A DNA stretch of 64,000 nucleotides from Mycoemilia scoparia (Eukaryota > Kickxellomycota > Kickxellomycetes > Kickxellales > Kickxellaceae): positions 558,001-622,000 of the forward strand of contig JANBPU010000001.1 of the NCBI GenBank assembly GCA_027575805.1, in the 5' to 3' direction. The translations under genes were made by a program, and so were the position numbers. The notes beneath the pieces were generated by a model. The model worked only from the letters and a program-made list of their open reading frames with translations. It was not told the DNA's origin and ran no database searches. Shown piece after piece: positions 1 through 9,903 of the stretch (within the stretch, counting starts at the first letter, position 1; the number at the start of each line of letters is the position of its first letter).

Positions 1-287
1 TAAATAAACCACCAGCAACCTTGGTTCTGTTTTTAGGTGGATGCACATACTCGGAAATTGCAGCAATAAGATTCCTCTCAAAGCAACGTAAGTTAAAAAA
101 GACAAATCTGATCTTTGTAGTGCCATGCATAGGTGTGTGTGTTTGTGTGTGTCAGCATTTTCTCCAAACTCAAAATACCGATTCTATACTTTTCTGTTTT
201 GTTGATATAGATAACCACCAATACATCATAACCACTACTGACATAATAAATGGTAACTCGTTGCTAGACCCCTTCATCTTTAAATAA
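1..287 (+). CDS. VPS33: VPS33-type Sec1/Munc18 protein, C-terminal end (partial)
   Basis: This is the last part of a vacuolar-sorting SM protein, which binds SNAREs in the HOPS and CORVET tethering complexes. Two exons are visible: 1..87, read in frame from base 3, and 211..287. They are joined across a GTAAGT...GATATAG intron and end at TAA 285..287. The joined end reads NKPPATLVLFLGGCTYSEI, then AAIRFLSKQ, then a tail containing YIITTTDIINGNSLLDPF. Vps33 proteins have this same layout: a hydrophobic strand with FxGGxTYxEI, then an I-T-T-x-I-x-N-G tail. Sec1/Sly1 paralogues share the GG-T-EI strand, but the short tail fits Vps33 best. The rest lies left of the window. Confidence 0.8.
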   Translation, partial: NKPPATLVLFLGGCTYSEIAAIRFLSKQRKLKKTNLIFVVPCIGVCVCVCQHFLQTQNTDSILFCFVDIDNHQYIITTTDIINGNSLLDPFIFK

Positions 288-502
288 TCCTGAGGGCGTA
301 TACTTTTGGTATTTACGTTCTGACAACTGGCATGCTTAACCTTTATTTTCTTTTACTTTGTTTAATTAATCCATATCAGCAAACTTTTCCACAAATTATG
401 TGCACATCTACACATTTACTCATGTTATCCTCGCCCAGAAAATAATTTATTGATATTTTCAATGAAATACAGCCAAATAAAAAACATATCTCATAATCTA
501 TT

Positions 503-3372
503 TTAGAGAGTAAAGTTGTAAGGCTTAAATGCTTCAGTAAAGTTTTGGGTAGCCTTGATCTCATCGCTTTCTTCCAACACACATGCCTTCCAGTCCTCAC
601 GCTTTGGCATACCCAAAAACTTTGCCAATACATGTCTATGTACAAGAATAATAAACATTTTAATTTATAGCGAAAGAATAGTTTTTCATATCAGCATATT
701 CAGTGTGAGACTTCAACAAACTTTATTTGAAATTGTGATATTATGATGCTTACCTTCCGAACTGTAAATTGAAGTATGCTCGGGGTGGGATTTGGCATAT
801 TAAGGGCGCATCACCATCAGGCAAATCGACTCTGAAGAATCCGAAATAAGGGTTTTCCTGTAAAAAGAAAAACAAAGATAGTATGATACAGAATTGAAAA
901 GTGGTAGCCAAATAAATCCGAATTTCTACCTAAATTTTAGTTTGATATATACGAGAGAGATACAAAAGAACACAACTTACATGGAAATCCTGTTTCAATA
1001 TGACGCTTTCATCCTTTGCTATCTTTTGGAAAAATTGGCGAATCTCTTGTTTTTTAGAGATAGGAATTGGCACAACTTGGATATGAGAATGCTGGTGGTT
1101 TGCATTTCGACAAATATCGAAAAATACTGGAGCACAATCAAATTTGGCAAAACATTCAGTCAAGGCCTTTTTGAATCTGCTAATATCATTATTACAATCC
1201 GACCAGGCTTCGGTACTGATGTTTGCAAAATGCCGCGGCTTGTCCGTCAAAAACTTCATTGTTGATGGATCGCGAAGGTTGGTTATGTGGCTGATAGGGA
1301 TAATCAGCATGTGTCCCCCACCAGGAATTGGACTGGTATATGTCGATTCGTCTGAAGAGTTGTTGTTGTCAGCTACTAATCCACCCTTGGCCATTGCTAG
1401 ATATGCTTCATCTCCAATTGCCACGATCAGCTGTTTATTGACATCAGGATTTGCTAGACAGAACCAGCAGTTGCTGATTTCTTGGTGCTTCTTTTTGTCC
1501 TTTGAACGACTAATCCTTTCTGGACAGTTTTGGATCCAGTGCCCAGGCTGGTTGCAAGCATGACAGATGTAAGACTCGGGCGGCGGCTTGTGGGCCAGAC
1601 TTGTTGGACCCTCATTCTCACCCTCTCCTGGGCCTTCGCCCTCAATATATGTGATGCTTACGCGCTCAGGACATCTTTGTATCCAGTGACCAGGGTTTTT
1701 GCATATTTTACACATGTATCCTTCAGGGGGCGTAGATGGCTCCTTTTCGGCATCAGTACAGTCCCTTAAAAAGTGGCCGGGTTTCTTGCATTTCCTGCAT
1801 ATATATCCATCTGGTGGGGTTCTTTTGGCCATTTTATTTTGTGGGTTAGCTTTGTCTCCCCAGAAGAAGCTGGCGTTGGACTATTAGGAAATTATATCAT
1901 GTTAGTGGTTTAGTAATGTAAAGCATTCAAACAACAGCAATAATAATAATAGTTGTGTTTTTGGAAGAGAGAGCGCAGAAAAATGGGTAGAATTTGTACT
2001 TGCCCCGTCACCACCATCCAGATCTTCGGCTTTTCTCTTGTTCCCGTTTGTATTGCCGTTGGCATCTTCAGAGCTGTCGAATATGCGCAAGGGACATCCT
2101 GTAGCATTTTTTGGTGGTTGTGGATCGTTGGCGCCGCCATTTTGAATTATGGAGCTTAAGGGAGTAAGATTGAGGGCGTATAGCCATTTGGTTTTCGTAG
2201 GGGTCTTGAGACCACCAAGGCCAATAAAGCGGGTGTAGTGCTTGTGCTGATTAGGGCTTTTTCCGATTTTTACGTCATCGGAGTAGTACCAAGCCTCTCG
2301 CTCGTAATAAAGACTCTCGCCCGAAGAAAAGTGATAGCGGGGTTTGAGTTCGTGGCACACCCTAGACACAGGCTCTGAAACCGATTTACTGCTATTGAAT
2401 GGCTGGTTCGACAACCTTGTAACGCCGAGAGGCCAGTTATAGGTAACAAGAGCGTCCACCATGGCAATTCCATCGCCCGACTCGCTATTGGCAGTCTTGA
2501 TTAGTGACTTTACATCATCCTTGGTATAATGGACACGCTTTCTATTGACATCAGAATTGTCCTCATTTTCGTTCTACACAAAGTAATTCATGCGGTAGGT
2601 TAATGCTTGGTGTGCGCTATGCTTTGTATGGGCTACAAGTTACATGCAGTTCTGAAGATTACCTTTTCTTCTGCTTCGTCTGTAGGATTTGGCACTGATG
2701 GTACAAATCCTTCTGGTACTCCACCCATGTAGGCTATCTTTAGCCCCTGTGATGTCTTCATTACGCCACATGTAGCTACATAAAACCATACATAAACTCT
2801 GGTTAGATCCTGCAATGTATATCGAACGCCATACACGAATGGTAGTGGCTGTGTTAAGCTATATACTATCGACAACATACTTAGACATGTAAGGTTCTCG
2901 GCTATCTCACCAGATGGATTGTTCCCATTGACCTTTTCAAGGACCGATGATGGCAATGGGTTGACTCCAGCAATAAAGTACGTGTTAATGGGTACTAAAC
3001 ACACACATGCAATTGTTAGTAAAGGCGCCACCAGAAATCACGGAAAGCTTGCTCGTCAAGTCGAATCTCCAACTATACCTTTGATGCTACCACCAAGCAA
3101 CTCCTTTACCTCCTCAGTATCATCACCGCTCTCGTCGAAAAGGTCGCCTGCTATAAGAAGCAGATCGAAAGGCCCATTCTTGCCGTTTAGCTTGTCGATT
3201 TTACGAAAAAACTCGCCAATGGCGCCATTAACCGAGCCAGTGACCAAGCTATTAGATACATTGCACAATATTAGCCATGTGAAGTCTCTGTTGCGTTTAA
3301 TATGTACGATATCAAGTCTAAAAATAAGCACGAATAGCCAGCTTACACTTTTGAAGGAGCTGGAGTAGACAT
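503..3372 (-). CDS. CWF19L1/Drn1-like CwfJ-family protein with three zinc knuckles
   Basis: This multi-exon gene belongs to the CwfJ family, linked to the spliceosome and lariat-RNA debranching (yeast Drn1, human CWF19L1). The start at 3372 gives MSTPAPSK, then an intron to 3249, then VLVTGSVNG and FDLLLIAGDLFDE, the metallophosphoesterase-like N-terminal domain. Exons continue through VPINTYFIAGVNPLP, TSQGLKIAYMGG and VDALVTYNWPLGV. Around 1540..1830 lie three C-x2-C-x4-H-x4-C knuckles, each followed by CP or CT. A CwfJ_C_1 (HIT-like) domain follows, with NCWFCLANP and the histidine motif NHQHSHIQVVPIP. The last exons carry the CwfJ_C_2 region: PYFGFFRVDLPDGD, then LAKFLGMPKREDWKAC, ending at TAA 503..505. 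Exon limits were placed by eye; the minor ones between 650 and 930 are the least certain. Confidence 0.88.
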
Positions 3373-4983
3373 TTTGTAAAATATAGAAAGGAGCGATAGA
3401 AATAGAGGAAAATCGACGGATGCTTGTGAGAATTTATACAGGGGGCCATGTCATTATGGTTCTCATAAAAATAGCACTCAGGCCACATGCATGTACAATT
3501 TTAGAACACTGAGACAGACAGAGAGTAAATAATAGTGTGAATAGTCATAGCGTTTATTATTGTATAGAAAGAGTCCCAAAGGATCTGTAGTAAAAGCTAA
3601 TAAATAAAAAAGGCTGTAAAAATCACAATAGTCATGTGCGAGAGCGAGCAAAATAATAATCTAAAAATTTACAGCAGCAAAATGTGTGTTAGCATATCTT
3701 GCACGGGCTTCAATGTTGCAACGTACAGGTGGCAGAATAAAAGGTGCGAGATCAGAAGAGAATTTTTCCCAATAGATAAATCTTCAAAAAATTTAAGTTG
3801 TCCCTATCATAATTTACATCATCTCGGAGGGCAAAGGGCATGTGCGACAAGAGAGAGCAATGTTCACTTACAATACAAAGAAGAAAGACGACTGGCGAAA
3901 CAAAAAAGAAGACGAGTTCAAACAAGAAGATAGCCAGCTGGGTGCCTTTTATACACCACACAAACACTAATCAAGGGCTAAAATTTTTTCTGGCGTGAAT
4001 TCGAAAACACAAGCGAGGCTGCAAATTTGATACCTGGCAGGAAAGGGCGTAGGCCAGGTGATCCACTGAGCAGAGCAATTAGTGGGACAATTATATTCTA
4101 CTATGGTAAAAACCCATCAAGAACTGAGACAAGGTCCCCAATACAGAATAGCAGTGGCCACGCACAGCCAGTTTTAGCATGCACGAGAAATGCAAAATGG
4201 AGGTTTTTCTGTAATACCAAAGAATGCCGGTGATAGGGCAAAACCACATTTGCTTGAAGCGTGGTGCGTTTAAAAAGCTGAACCCATCTGGCACACCCAA
4301 GTTTTTGCCTGATAAAAGAACTACTGCCAACAAAAGTACAAGTTAGACCCGCGACAGAAGGACCTTGTCTTGGGTCTGCTACCCAATATACGCCTATCCT
4401 ACACAAACACACGCACGCTATGACCGAATTTGCGACAGAGGCAAATAGGTCAACTAGAGGCTGGCCTGCCCAGACCCTGGTGGTGTGCATAAACGCTGCC
4501 TACCAGTCTCGATTTGAGACTGTCGCGTTCCCAGCATCCTGTTGGTGGGAGAATTTGCCATTTACCCAGGACACAGATTCAATCATCCACACACACATAC
4601 ACACGCACGCCCAGAGCCGTTATGTCAGATTAGCTGGCTCTTTGTGTGAGTTTCTCCCTGCTTATTAGGTGTCTTCGTAGCTGCCTTCCCAAAAACTGGC
4701 TCTTATTCTCCCCTTTCTTTTTATCAACCTTTTTTACCTATATTGGTCACCCACTTTGTTTCTGCTAAGTGCAAGAGCATTAAGTGAAAATTTCTCTTCG
4801 CTATTTTGACCTCTGCTTATTATAATTGTCTGCTATTTCCCCCATTTTCCAAAAGGCCCAGTTCTAGACTCTCATTTCCTCTAGCTTGACTTCATCCCTG
4901 CTCATTTCCTGTTCATCTCCCTTTTCCCCACCTGTTCTGCGACAAAACATAGTGTCCCGTTAACACCTACGCTGGCTTCCAAA
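3373..4983. other. Intergenic region, divergent promoters of CWF19L1 and casein kinase
   Basis: The two flanking genes point away from each other, so this 1.6 kb should hold both promoters. Open frames here are short, lack recognisable motifs and have no convincing splice partners. A CA/CAC-rich tract lies near 4585..4610 and a pyrimidine-rich tract near 4680..4930, ahead of the kinase start. I see no RNA gene and no copy of the repeat family found elsewhere. Confidence 0.6.
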
Positions 4984-6417
4984 ATGTCTTCCAATGCGGG
5001 CGAATTGGACCTCAGAATCGGAAATAGGTTTCGGCTAGGCCGAAAGATAGGCTCCGGCTCTTTTGGTGATATCTTTCTGGCTACCAACGTGATGAATAAC
5101 GAAGAGGTGGCTGTCAAGCTGGAATCCGTACGTGCTCGCCACCCCCAGCTGGAGTACGAGTCCAAGATATACAAAATTATGGCGGGTGGTGTAGGTATCC
5201 CCTTCATCCGCTACTACGGCATCGAAAACGAATATCATGCCATGGTCATCGACCTTCTTGGACCGTCTCTCGAGGATTTGTTCAACTTCTGCAACAGGAA
5301 GTTCTCGCTAAAAACCGTTCTTCAGCTGGCTGATCAGTTGATTGCACGCATCTCATTCTTCCACTCAAAGAACTTTATCCACCGCGACATTAAGCCTGAC
5401 AACTTTTTGATGGGCATTGGCCGCCGAACCAACCTTGTACATATCATCGATTACGGCCTTGCCAAGAAGTACTATGATCCATACACCAGAATCCACATTC
5501 CATACCGTGAAAACAAGAACCTCACCGGAACTGCCCGCTATGCCAGTATCAATACCCATCTTGGTATTGAGCAGTCCAGACGTGATGACCTTGAGAGTCT
5601 TGGCTATGTGCTCATGTACTTTTTGCGAGGAAGCCTCCCGTGGCAAGGGCTCAAGGCTGCAACCAAGAAGCAAAAGTACGACCGTATCATGGAAAAGAAG
5701 ATGAGCACAAGTACCGAGACTTTGTGCCGCGGCTTCCCTGCTGAGTTTGCCGTATACCTCAACTACACTCGTAGCCTGCGCTTTGACGATAAGCCTGACT
5801 ACGATTACCTCCGTGGAGTCTTCCGCAGCCTGTTCCTACGAAATGACTTCAAGTATGACTACGTCTTTGACTGGACAAAGCTCTCTGAGAAGAAGGAAAT
5901 GGCCCAGCAGACTCGTGCTGAGCCAGTCCCACGAGGAGTGGTCCCGCCCGCAACGCCCCAAGACAGACTCGATGATCCTACCAGGGTACTCCCTTACTCG
6001 TCAGTACGCCGTGTGAACATATCATCCTCCAAAAACCAGATGCATATCCCCTCAACCTCAAAGAAAATCTCCCCTGAAGTTTCTGGACACGATGTATACA
6101 AAAGCAAGCACGCCGACAAGGCCAATGTCATGATTAACAGAGTTAATTCTGGCAACTACATTCATGACCACCAGTACGACAGTATGAATGAAACTCCTGG
6201 ATCTTCGCAGCAGAAAAAATACATGCCAATACCAGCATCCAGGGTTGGCCCCGGAATGGAGGGCCGTGATATCAATGACCCACACAACTCTAGACGCATT
6301 GTTCCTCCTTCAGACCGTGTTTTGAGGAGCGCCACCAACCCTACGGCCCAGCAGAGCGGTCCAATGAAGGCTCTGCCCTCGAAGAAGCAATACAAGTTTG
6401 TCTCCTCCAAGTCTTGA
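4984..6417 (+). CDS. Casein kinase 1, delta/epsilon (Hrr25/Hhp) type
   Basis: Intronless 477-aa serine/threonine kinase. The glycine loop is GSGSFGDIF at residues 23-31, the ATP lysine is K45 (VAVKLE), and the catalytic loop is HRDIKPDN with D135. The stretch [20 protein letters not shown] is the CK1 delta/epsilon signature that replaces the usual APE motif, and it is followed by [16 protein letters not shown]. In this family such kinases act in vesicle traffic, ribosome maturation, DNA repair and chromosome segregation. The tail from about residue 300 is polar and probably disordered; it lacks the CC prenylation end of Yck-type membrane CK1. The DFG motif reads DYG (156-158), an unusual but conservative change. 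The ATG at 4984 is the first in frame and sits in a good context (AAAATGTC). Confidence 0.95.
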   Translation: MSSNAGELDLRIGNRFRLGRKIGSGSFGDIFLATNVMNNEEVAVKLESVRARHPQLEYESKIYKIMAGGVGIPFIRYYGIENEYHAMVIDLLGPSLEDLFNFCNRKFSLKTVLQLADQLIARISFFHSKNFIHRDIKPDNFLMGIGRRTNLVHIIDYGLAKKYYDPYTRIHIPYRENKNLTGTARYASINTHLGIEQSRRDDLESLGYVLMYFLRGSLPWQGLKAATKKQKYDRIMEKKMSTSTETLCRGFPAEFAVYLNYTRSLRFDDKPDYDYLRGVFRSLFLRNDFKYDYVFDWTKLSEKKEMAQQTRAEPVPRGVVPPATPQDRLDDPTRVLPYSSVRRVNISSSKNQMHIPSTSKKISPEVSGHDVYKSKHADKANVMINRVNSGNYIHDHQYDSMNETPGSSQQKKYMPIPASRVGPGMEGRDINDPHNSRRIVPPSDRVLRSATNPTAQQSGPMKALPSKKQYKFVSSKS

Positions 6418-7065
6418 AGCGCACACCCCCAAAGCTGTTTCCTGGGGGGAGGAGAGAGAGAAGGTTCAAAAAGATATCTGCAAAATCGCACTAGCAAGAT
6501 AAGCATGGATTGATGATCTAAGGGTTGCTGTTGACCCCGCAGTCATTGCTGCTATCCTGGTGCGCACACAATTCCCAACAATTAGCCAATGTTCTGACAC
6601 TTCTACTACGTGTGTTTGTTCTGCGCCGTCCTTTAACCACCATACAATACACACATTTTTCCCAACAGTGCTACCAACCAATCCTTAAATCTTTATATAT
6701 AAAACAGACCCTCATTCACGTAATAGTAGTTGCTCAAGACACACACTCACAGTAGTAAATATCTCATCGACCTAATCTTCAGCTATATATACATATATAT
6801 ATACTTATACTTCCTGAAAGACAAACCGAGATCTTCGATTCCACTCTTCTACTATACTACCACCTATACACACATACCTTGGCCTGATAATTTGTACTCT
6901 CGTAAATTTTTACTTATATAGGTTTTTCAATATTCATTTTTATTATAAACGCTTGATCATTTATATATTGGTAGCTGTGAAGTTTATACAACATCGATGG
7001 TTAAAATAGTGTTGGATATTAGGCTTTTTTGGGGGGAATTGCAAACTCAGAAGAGCTGCTCTACA
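6418..7065. other. Convergent intergenic region
   Basis: This region separates the ends of the casein kinase gene (+) and NDUFAF6 (-). It is AT-rich, with TATATA tracts near 6784..6806 and runs of A/T suited to 3' ends. No gene is supported here. Confidence 0.6.
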
Positions 7066-9125
7066 CTATTGTTTGTTGTCCGAGGCTGTTAGCCAAGTTC
7101 CTTTTCGCGAAGCTCTCCAGAGTTTATATGGCAACATAATAGATGAACTGGATTGTAATCTGGGATCAAAGACGTTGAACCGACCTTTTTCTAATCTCTC
7201 CAGCCAGTCTTTTATAGGAACCTATAGAAAGACAAAAAGGGAAAAGTATGTAAACACAGACGTGGTTTCCAACTTTAGTATTAGCCAAAACATGCAGAGC
7301 TGACAATATTTAAGGTAACTCTGATTGTTGTTTATGTTGGAGGATTAGGGAGGCAGTTGCGGTATGTGCAAGCCACACACAACATCTGCCATGTTGGGCT
7401 GTAGTAGGATCTAAAACCCAGGCGGCAGTATGTGTTGTTGCATTATACGAGTAGTTATTTTTGAAGGGTCAATTTCTACTAGCAGGCCATTAGTTTCATC
7501 ATATGGGTAGTTATTTTTGAAGGGTGACCATTTGCTAATAGATTGTGATCACTTATTTGACTGTGGTTGTCCCTATAATCGTTGGCCACCAAAAGTCACC
7601 CTTCAAAAAATATGATCCATATGCATATTGGTCAGCCTATATTATCATTGATAATATTGATTTAACCCTTCAAAAATAACTACTCGTATGGGCTATTTTA
7701 GGAATTGGGAAAGGCTTGTGTGTGTGTATGTTTCTGTGGCTGTCTCTATTGAAGTATACTTACGGCAGCTATCAGTGCTGGGTATGAGGCTTTTGGGCTG
7801 TTAGGCATATGGACTTCGGCAACACCACACAACCTGGTGTATCCGATTGTTGCAAGCTCAAAAACAGCTTCTTGAAGTTCTGGCGACATCTTCTTTTCCT
7901 TGATGATGGTTGGAATGTCGACATTGTACTATATATTTGAAAGAAACTGGTGGTTTTATAGCTGCATATCAATTCTATGGAGGAGGGTTGGGATTGGGTT
8001 TATCTCGCACCTTATTTATAAGCTCTTGGGGAAGGAAGCAGTTGTCTTTGCTAGTTGTCAGCTGGGGGAATGATCGTAGGAATGTTGCAATTGCAGATGC
8101 TTGTCCGATGGTGCGGGCCGCCTGGTCTGCCTGCATGTCTCTGACCCCCAGGGCCTCCAGCTGAAGGTGGATTAGCGAGGCGACGGTGTTTTCGCCGTAT
8201 TGTTCGAGATCCTTGATGGTGTCAAATTTACTTTTTAAAAAGTACTCCTCCTACAAAAAATGTTGCATCAATACACACATGGGCATTGGTGTGAACAAGT
8301 CCCGGCCAGACGATGGATAATGGCATCGCGGCATCCTGATGCACAAATGTGTTTGGACTTACCCTGGTTTTCAGTAGCCTTCTGATCCACATTTTGGATA
8401 GTCTGAACCTGCTGTGGACGTCAGCTAGGGCTCTTGCTACTGGCAGCTGAGGAGGCTGGCCCTAATAAACCATCACGATGAATTACATCATTAGTTACGT
8501 GTATCGGAAGTTTTTAAAGCCAAGAATCTCGTTTGCCATATGTATTGTGCGAGAATACTGGCAAGTGCTAACGGCCATTGGTAGCACTCACTTTAAAGGC
8601 ACCATCGATGGCATTTTTCCAAAACTCATAGCGCATTCTGCCGACGGCCTCCTGGCTAACAACATCACCGATGCGTGATAGCTCAAGGTTAAGCGCTCTG
8701 ATCGTCCATACCAATTCTCTGACCGGTTGTGGCGAAAACAGCGAGCAGAGATAATTGTCATGATCTCCTTTTCTATAGCAGCAATAATCGAAAAACGGCA
8801 TTATAAACACAGATATTTATGATCCTACTACTTTTCGCCATCGCCATCATCGTTTCTTCAAAGGATTTCTATGCTAGTAGAACCGATAGTATATGTACCT
8901 AACCAATTCTTGACAATAGGCCATGTCGCTTTTTCTAGTAATGATACTGCCCTTGGGAATTTCTATTTTCGAAGGTGATTTTGAACCAAGGCCGCCGCCC
9001 TGCGGGAGTATGGATGTGGTGGAAAACGTCTTGATGGTGAGTCGAGAGATATCCACCACAGTATCCCGATTTTGCGAAAATAACCTCCCTGGTAGCTTTT
9101 TCCAGCCCGACATTAAAACCTGCAT
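7066..9125 (-). CDS. NDUFAF6: NDUFAF6-type complex I assembly factor (squalene/phytoene synthase fold)
   Basis: Six exons give a 355-aa protein: 8899..9125, 8592..8772, 8363..8461, 8011..8250, 7764..7928 and 7066..7221. All joins keep frame and use GT-AG. The N-terminus (MQVLMSGWKKLPGRLF...) is basic and hydroxylated, like a mitochondrial presequence. The core reads ELVRKGDHDNYLCSLF, then LNLELSRIGDVVSQ and MRYEFWKNAIDG. Next come IKDLEQYGENTVASLIHL, then ADQAARTIGQASAIATFLRS. The tail has IGYTRLCGVAEVHMPN and RFNVFDPRLQ. Human NDUFAF6 shows the same order (R-Y/D-Y-LCSL, LE-YAENT-SL, A-HIGKA). In that family the enzyme active-site residues are degenerate and the protein helps build the ND1 module of complex I. 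The 542-bp last intron carries nested MITEs. Confidence 0.9.
7445..7689. mobile_element. MITE subfamily B, interrupted by a nested MITE
   Basis: The element has perfect 25-bp terminal inverted repeats, at 7445..7469 and 7665..7689, containing GTTATTTTTGAAGGGT. The interior, read in reverse, has TCAATGATAATATAGGCTG. It matches the copies at 12271..12409, 37118..37242 and 54149..54285. There is no coding capacity. It lies in the last intron of NDUFAF6 and is split by the A-type element at 7501..7622. Confidence 0.85.
7501..7622. mobile_element. MITE subfamily A, nested inside a subfamily B copy
   Basis: This 122-bp element starts ATATGGGTAGTTATTTTTGA and ends with the inverted GGTGAC...ATCCATAT. 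Its interior (GATTGTGATCA, then CCCTATAATCG) is shared with the copy at 33997..34114. It sits inside the interior of a B-type element, so it inserted later. Confidence 0.85.
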
Positions 9126-9903
9126 GCTATTTTTGTTTGGATATATATCCTTGTTCCTTTCTGTCTCGCCAAATTTTAGTACTTTCGAGAGATAAAAAAG
9201 AAGTTGGTTGGCAATAAGAGACCAAAGGTTGACTACATGATGGCCTGGTAGAAGCTAAAAAAGCACAAGAAAATGCGCGTTTTGAGGACAAAAGTTATGG
9301 GTGGCTAGAATGCCATTTTCGAATATTCTGATCTCACTGGAGTATAATTTATTTCGTGAAAACGATAAGTCTGTGTCTATAAAAGATATCCAGAATGATA
9401 GAGTAGTGAAATGGAAGCATTCGATTTCCAGCCTCTATGTTTACCTGGAAAACTATTGTTTCGAATACAGTGGATCGGGTGGCAGCTAGGAAAATTCCAT
9501 GTTGCCGCTATCCATCCATCTTATCCGCGCCTTGTAGTTAACAGGGCAAAGTGACCAACTAGACGATGATGATGGTGATCAAAATCCCTACTATCTCTGG
9601 CCTGAGGGAATATAGTATAGCGTTTATTCTTGTATTAGATCTGGGCCATACACTTTGTCAATACCAGTTTGTGTGTCACTATGTGTTTGGAAGTTGACTC
9701 ACAAGCAGTGATTATTTGCTCACACACAGGCATTGTGAATTTTCCTAATAAAAAGGCCATCGGTCATCTCTTTGGATCATCACTTTTTCTTGTATTCTTT
9801 GGAGCCCGGAGTTTTATTATCTTGGTTACTTTCCACCTCTATATATTTATACTCTTATAATACATACACACATATATATTTATATAAGCATATATATTTA
9901 ACC
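9126..9903. other. Divergent intergenic region, NDUFAF6 / tryptophan synthase promoters
   Basis: This region holds upstream sequence for both flanking genes. The part next to the tryptophan synthase start has TATATATTTATATAAG-like AT tracts (about 9840..9900) and the TGACTCA box listed separately. The short open frames here have no recognisable product. Confidence 0.6.
9695..9701. promoter_or_regulatory. Candidate Gcn4/Cpc1 (general amino acid control) box
   Basis: The exact palindromic-core heptamer TGACTCA lies 203 bp upstream of the tryptophan synthase ATG. Fungal amino-acid biosynthetic genes are commonly induced through this site by the bZIP factor Gcn4/Cpc1. A single exact 7-mer can occur by chance; the gene context raises its value. 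Confidence 0.5.
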
